From positions 41,270-105,269 of the forward strand of contig NZ_BAEG01000078.1 in NCBI RefSeq assembly GCF_000238915.1: a DNA stretch of 64,000 nt. Direction: 5' to 3'. The stretch comes from Arthrobacter globiformis NBRC 12137 (GTDB lineage: Bacteria; Actinomycetota; Actinomycetes; Actinomycetales; Micrococcaceae). Positions 63,889 to 64,000 of the stretch are shown piece by piece (the first letter of the stretch is position 1; the number at the start of each line of letters is the position of its first letter). The notes below the pieces were generated by a model. That model did no database searches. It saw only the letters and a list, made by a program, of their open reading frames with translations, and was not told the DNA's origin. The position numbers and the translations under genes are program-made.

Positions 63889-64000
63889 TGTGTTCCCCCC
63901 ACGGGCACCATTCTGCGGCCGGGGTGTGCACCTCGGCCGGTGATGCTGCCGAGCCTAGGAACGGAAGCTTGGAATTAGGCTGTGGCTGCCAGCCCTGATC

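Overview
This 64-kb window is chromosomal DNA from a high-GC actinobacterium, most likely an Arthrobacter or Pseudarthrobacter relative (Micrococcaceae). The evidence is a mycothiol synthase gene (mshD), a GlnR-type nitrogen regulator, the order tRNA-Trp - secE - nusG - rplK - rplA, very GC-rich third codon positions, GTG and TTG starts, and many genes that appear to be transcribed without a leader. No IS element, prophage, integrase or CRISPR array is visible.

Layout. 1-9 kb (minus strand): the 5' end of fusA, rpsG, rpsL, then rpoC and rpoB. 9.3-11.1 kb (plus): a thiolase and a YbaK-type deacylase. 11.2-17.9 kb (minus): rplL, rplJ with a leader, two paralogous double-GNAT acetyltransferase genes, rplA, rplK, nusG, secE and tRNA-Trp. 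The usual rplKAJL-rpoBC block is therefore broken twice. 18.2-25.9 kb: an aspartate-type aminotransferase, a PspC-containing two-component system facing three small envelope genes, phosphofructokinase and a GNAT. 25.9-31.5 kb (minus): a run holding a membrane protein, a 37-residue membrane peptide, a nitrobindin-like protein, an FMN reductase, a YgfZ-type protein, an ankyrin protein and an MFS exporter. 31.7-38.7 kb (plus): glnR, mshD, ppk, a Nudix/histidine-phosphatase fusion, thyA, folA and a small membrane protein.

38.8-40.9 kb (plus): a three-gene cassette with a WXG100-type N-terminal domain, the best candidate for a little-described system. Then come asd, an AlkZ-like glycosylase and murB, followed by an MFS transporter, two MaoC-fold genes and a small membrane protein, a DUF2797 protein and a CitE-like lyase. 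49.2-51.2 kb (plus): a TauA-like lipoprotein and a TauD-like dioxygenase with no transporter partners. 51.3-58.8 kb: an aldo/keto reductase and an alpha-glucoside cluster (binding protein, two permeases, GH13 enzyme) divergent from a ROK regulator. 58.9-63.9 kb: a Na+/H+ antiporter, an NAD(P)-binding protein, a RibD-like reductase, an exported HNH nuclease and an exported protein carrying a phage tail-fibre motif.

Beyond the genes, three families of dispersed intergenic repeats are present, each with two copies in the window. At least ten genes have a TANNNT box 6-7 nt before the start codon, the signature of leaderless transcription. A 28-codon upstream reading frame overlaps the start of the sugar-binding protein gene. 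All family assignments were made by reading the translations; no database search was run.
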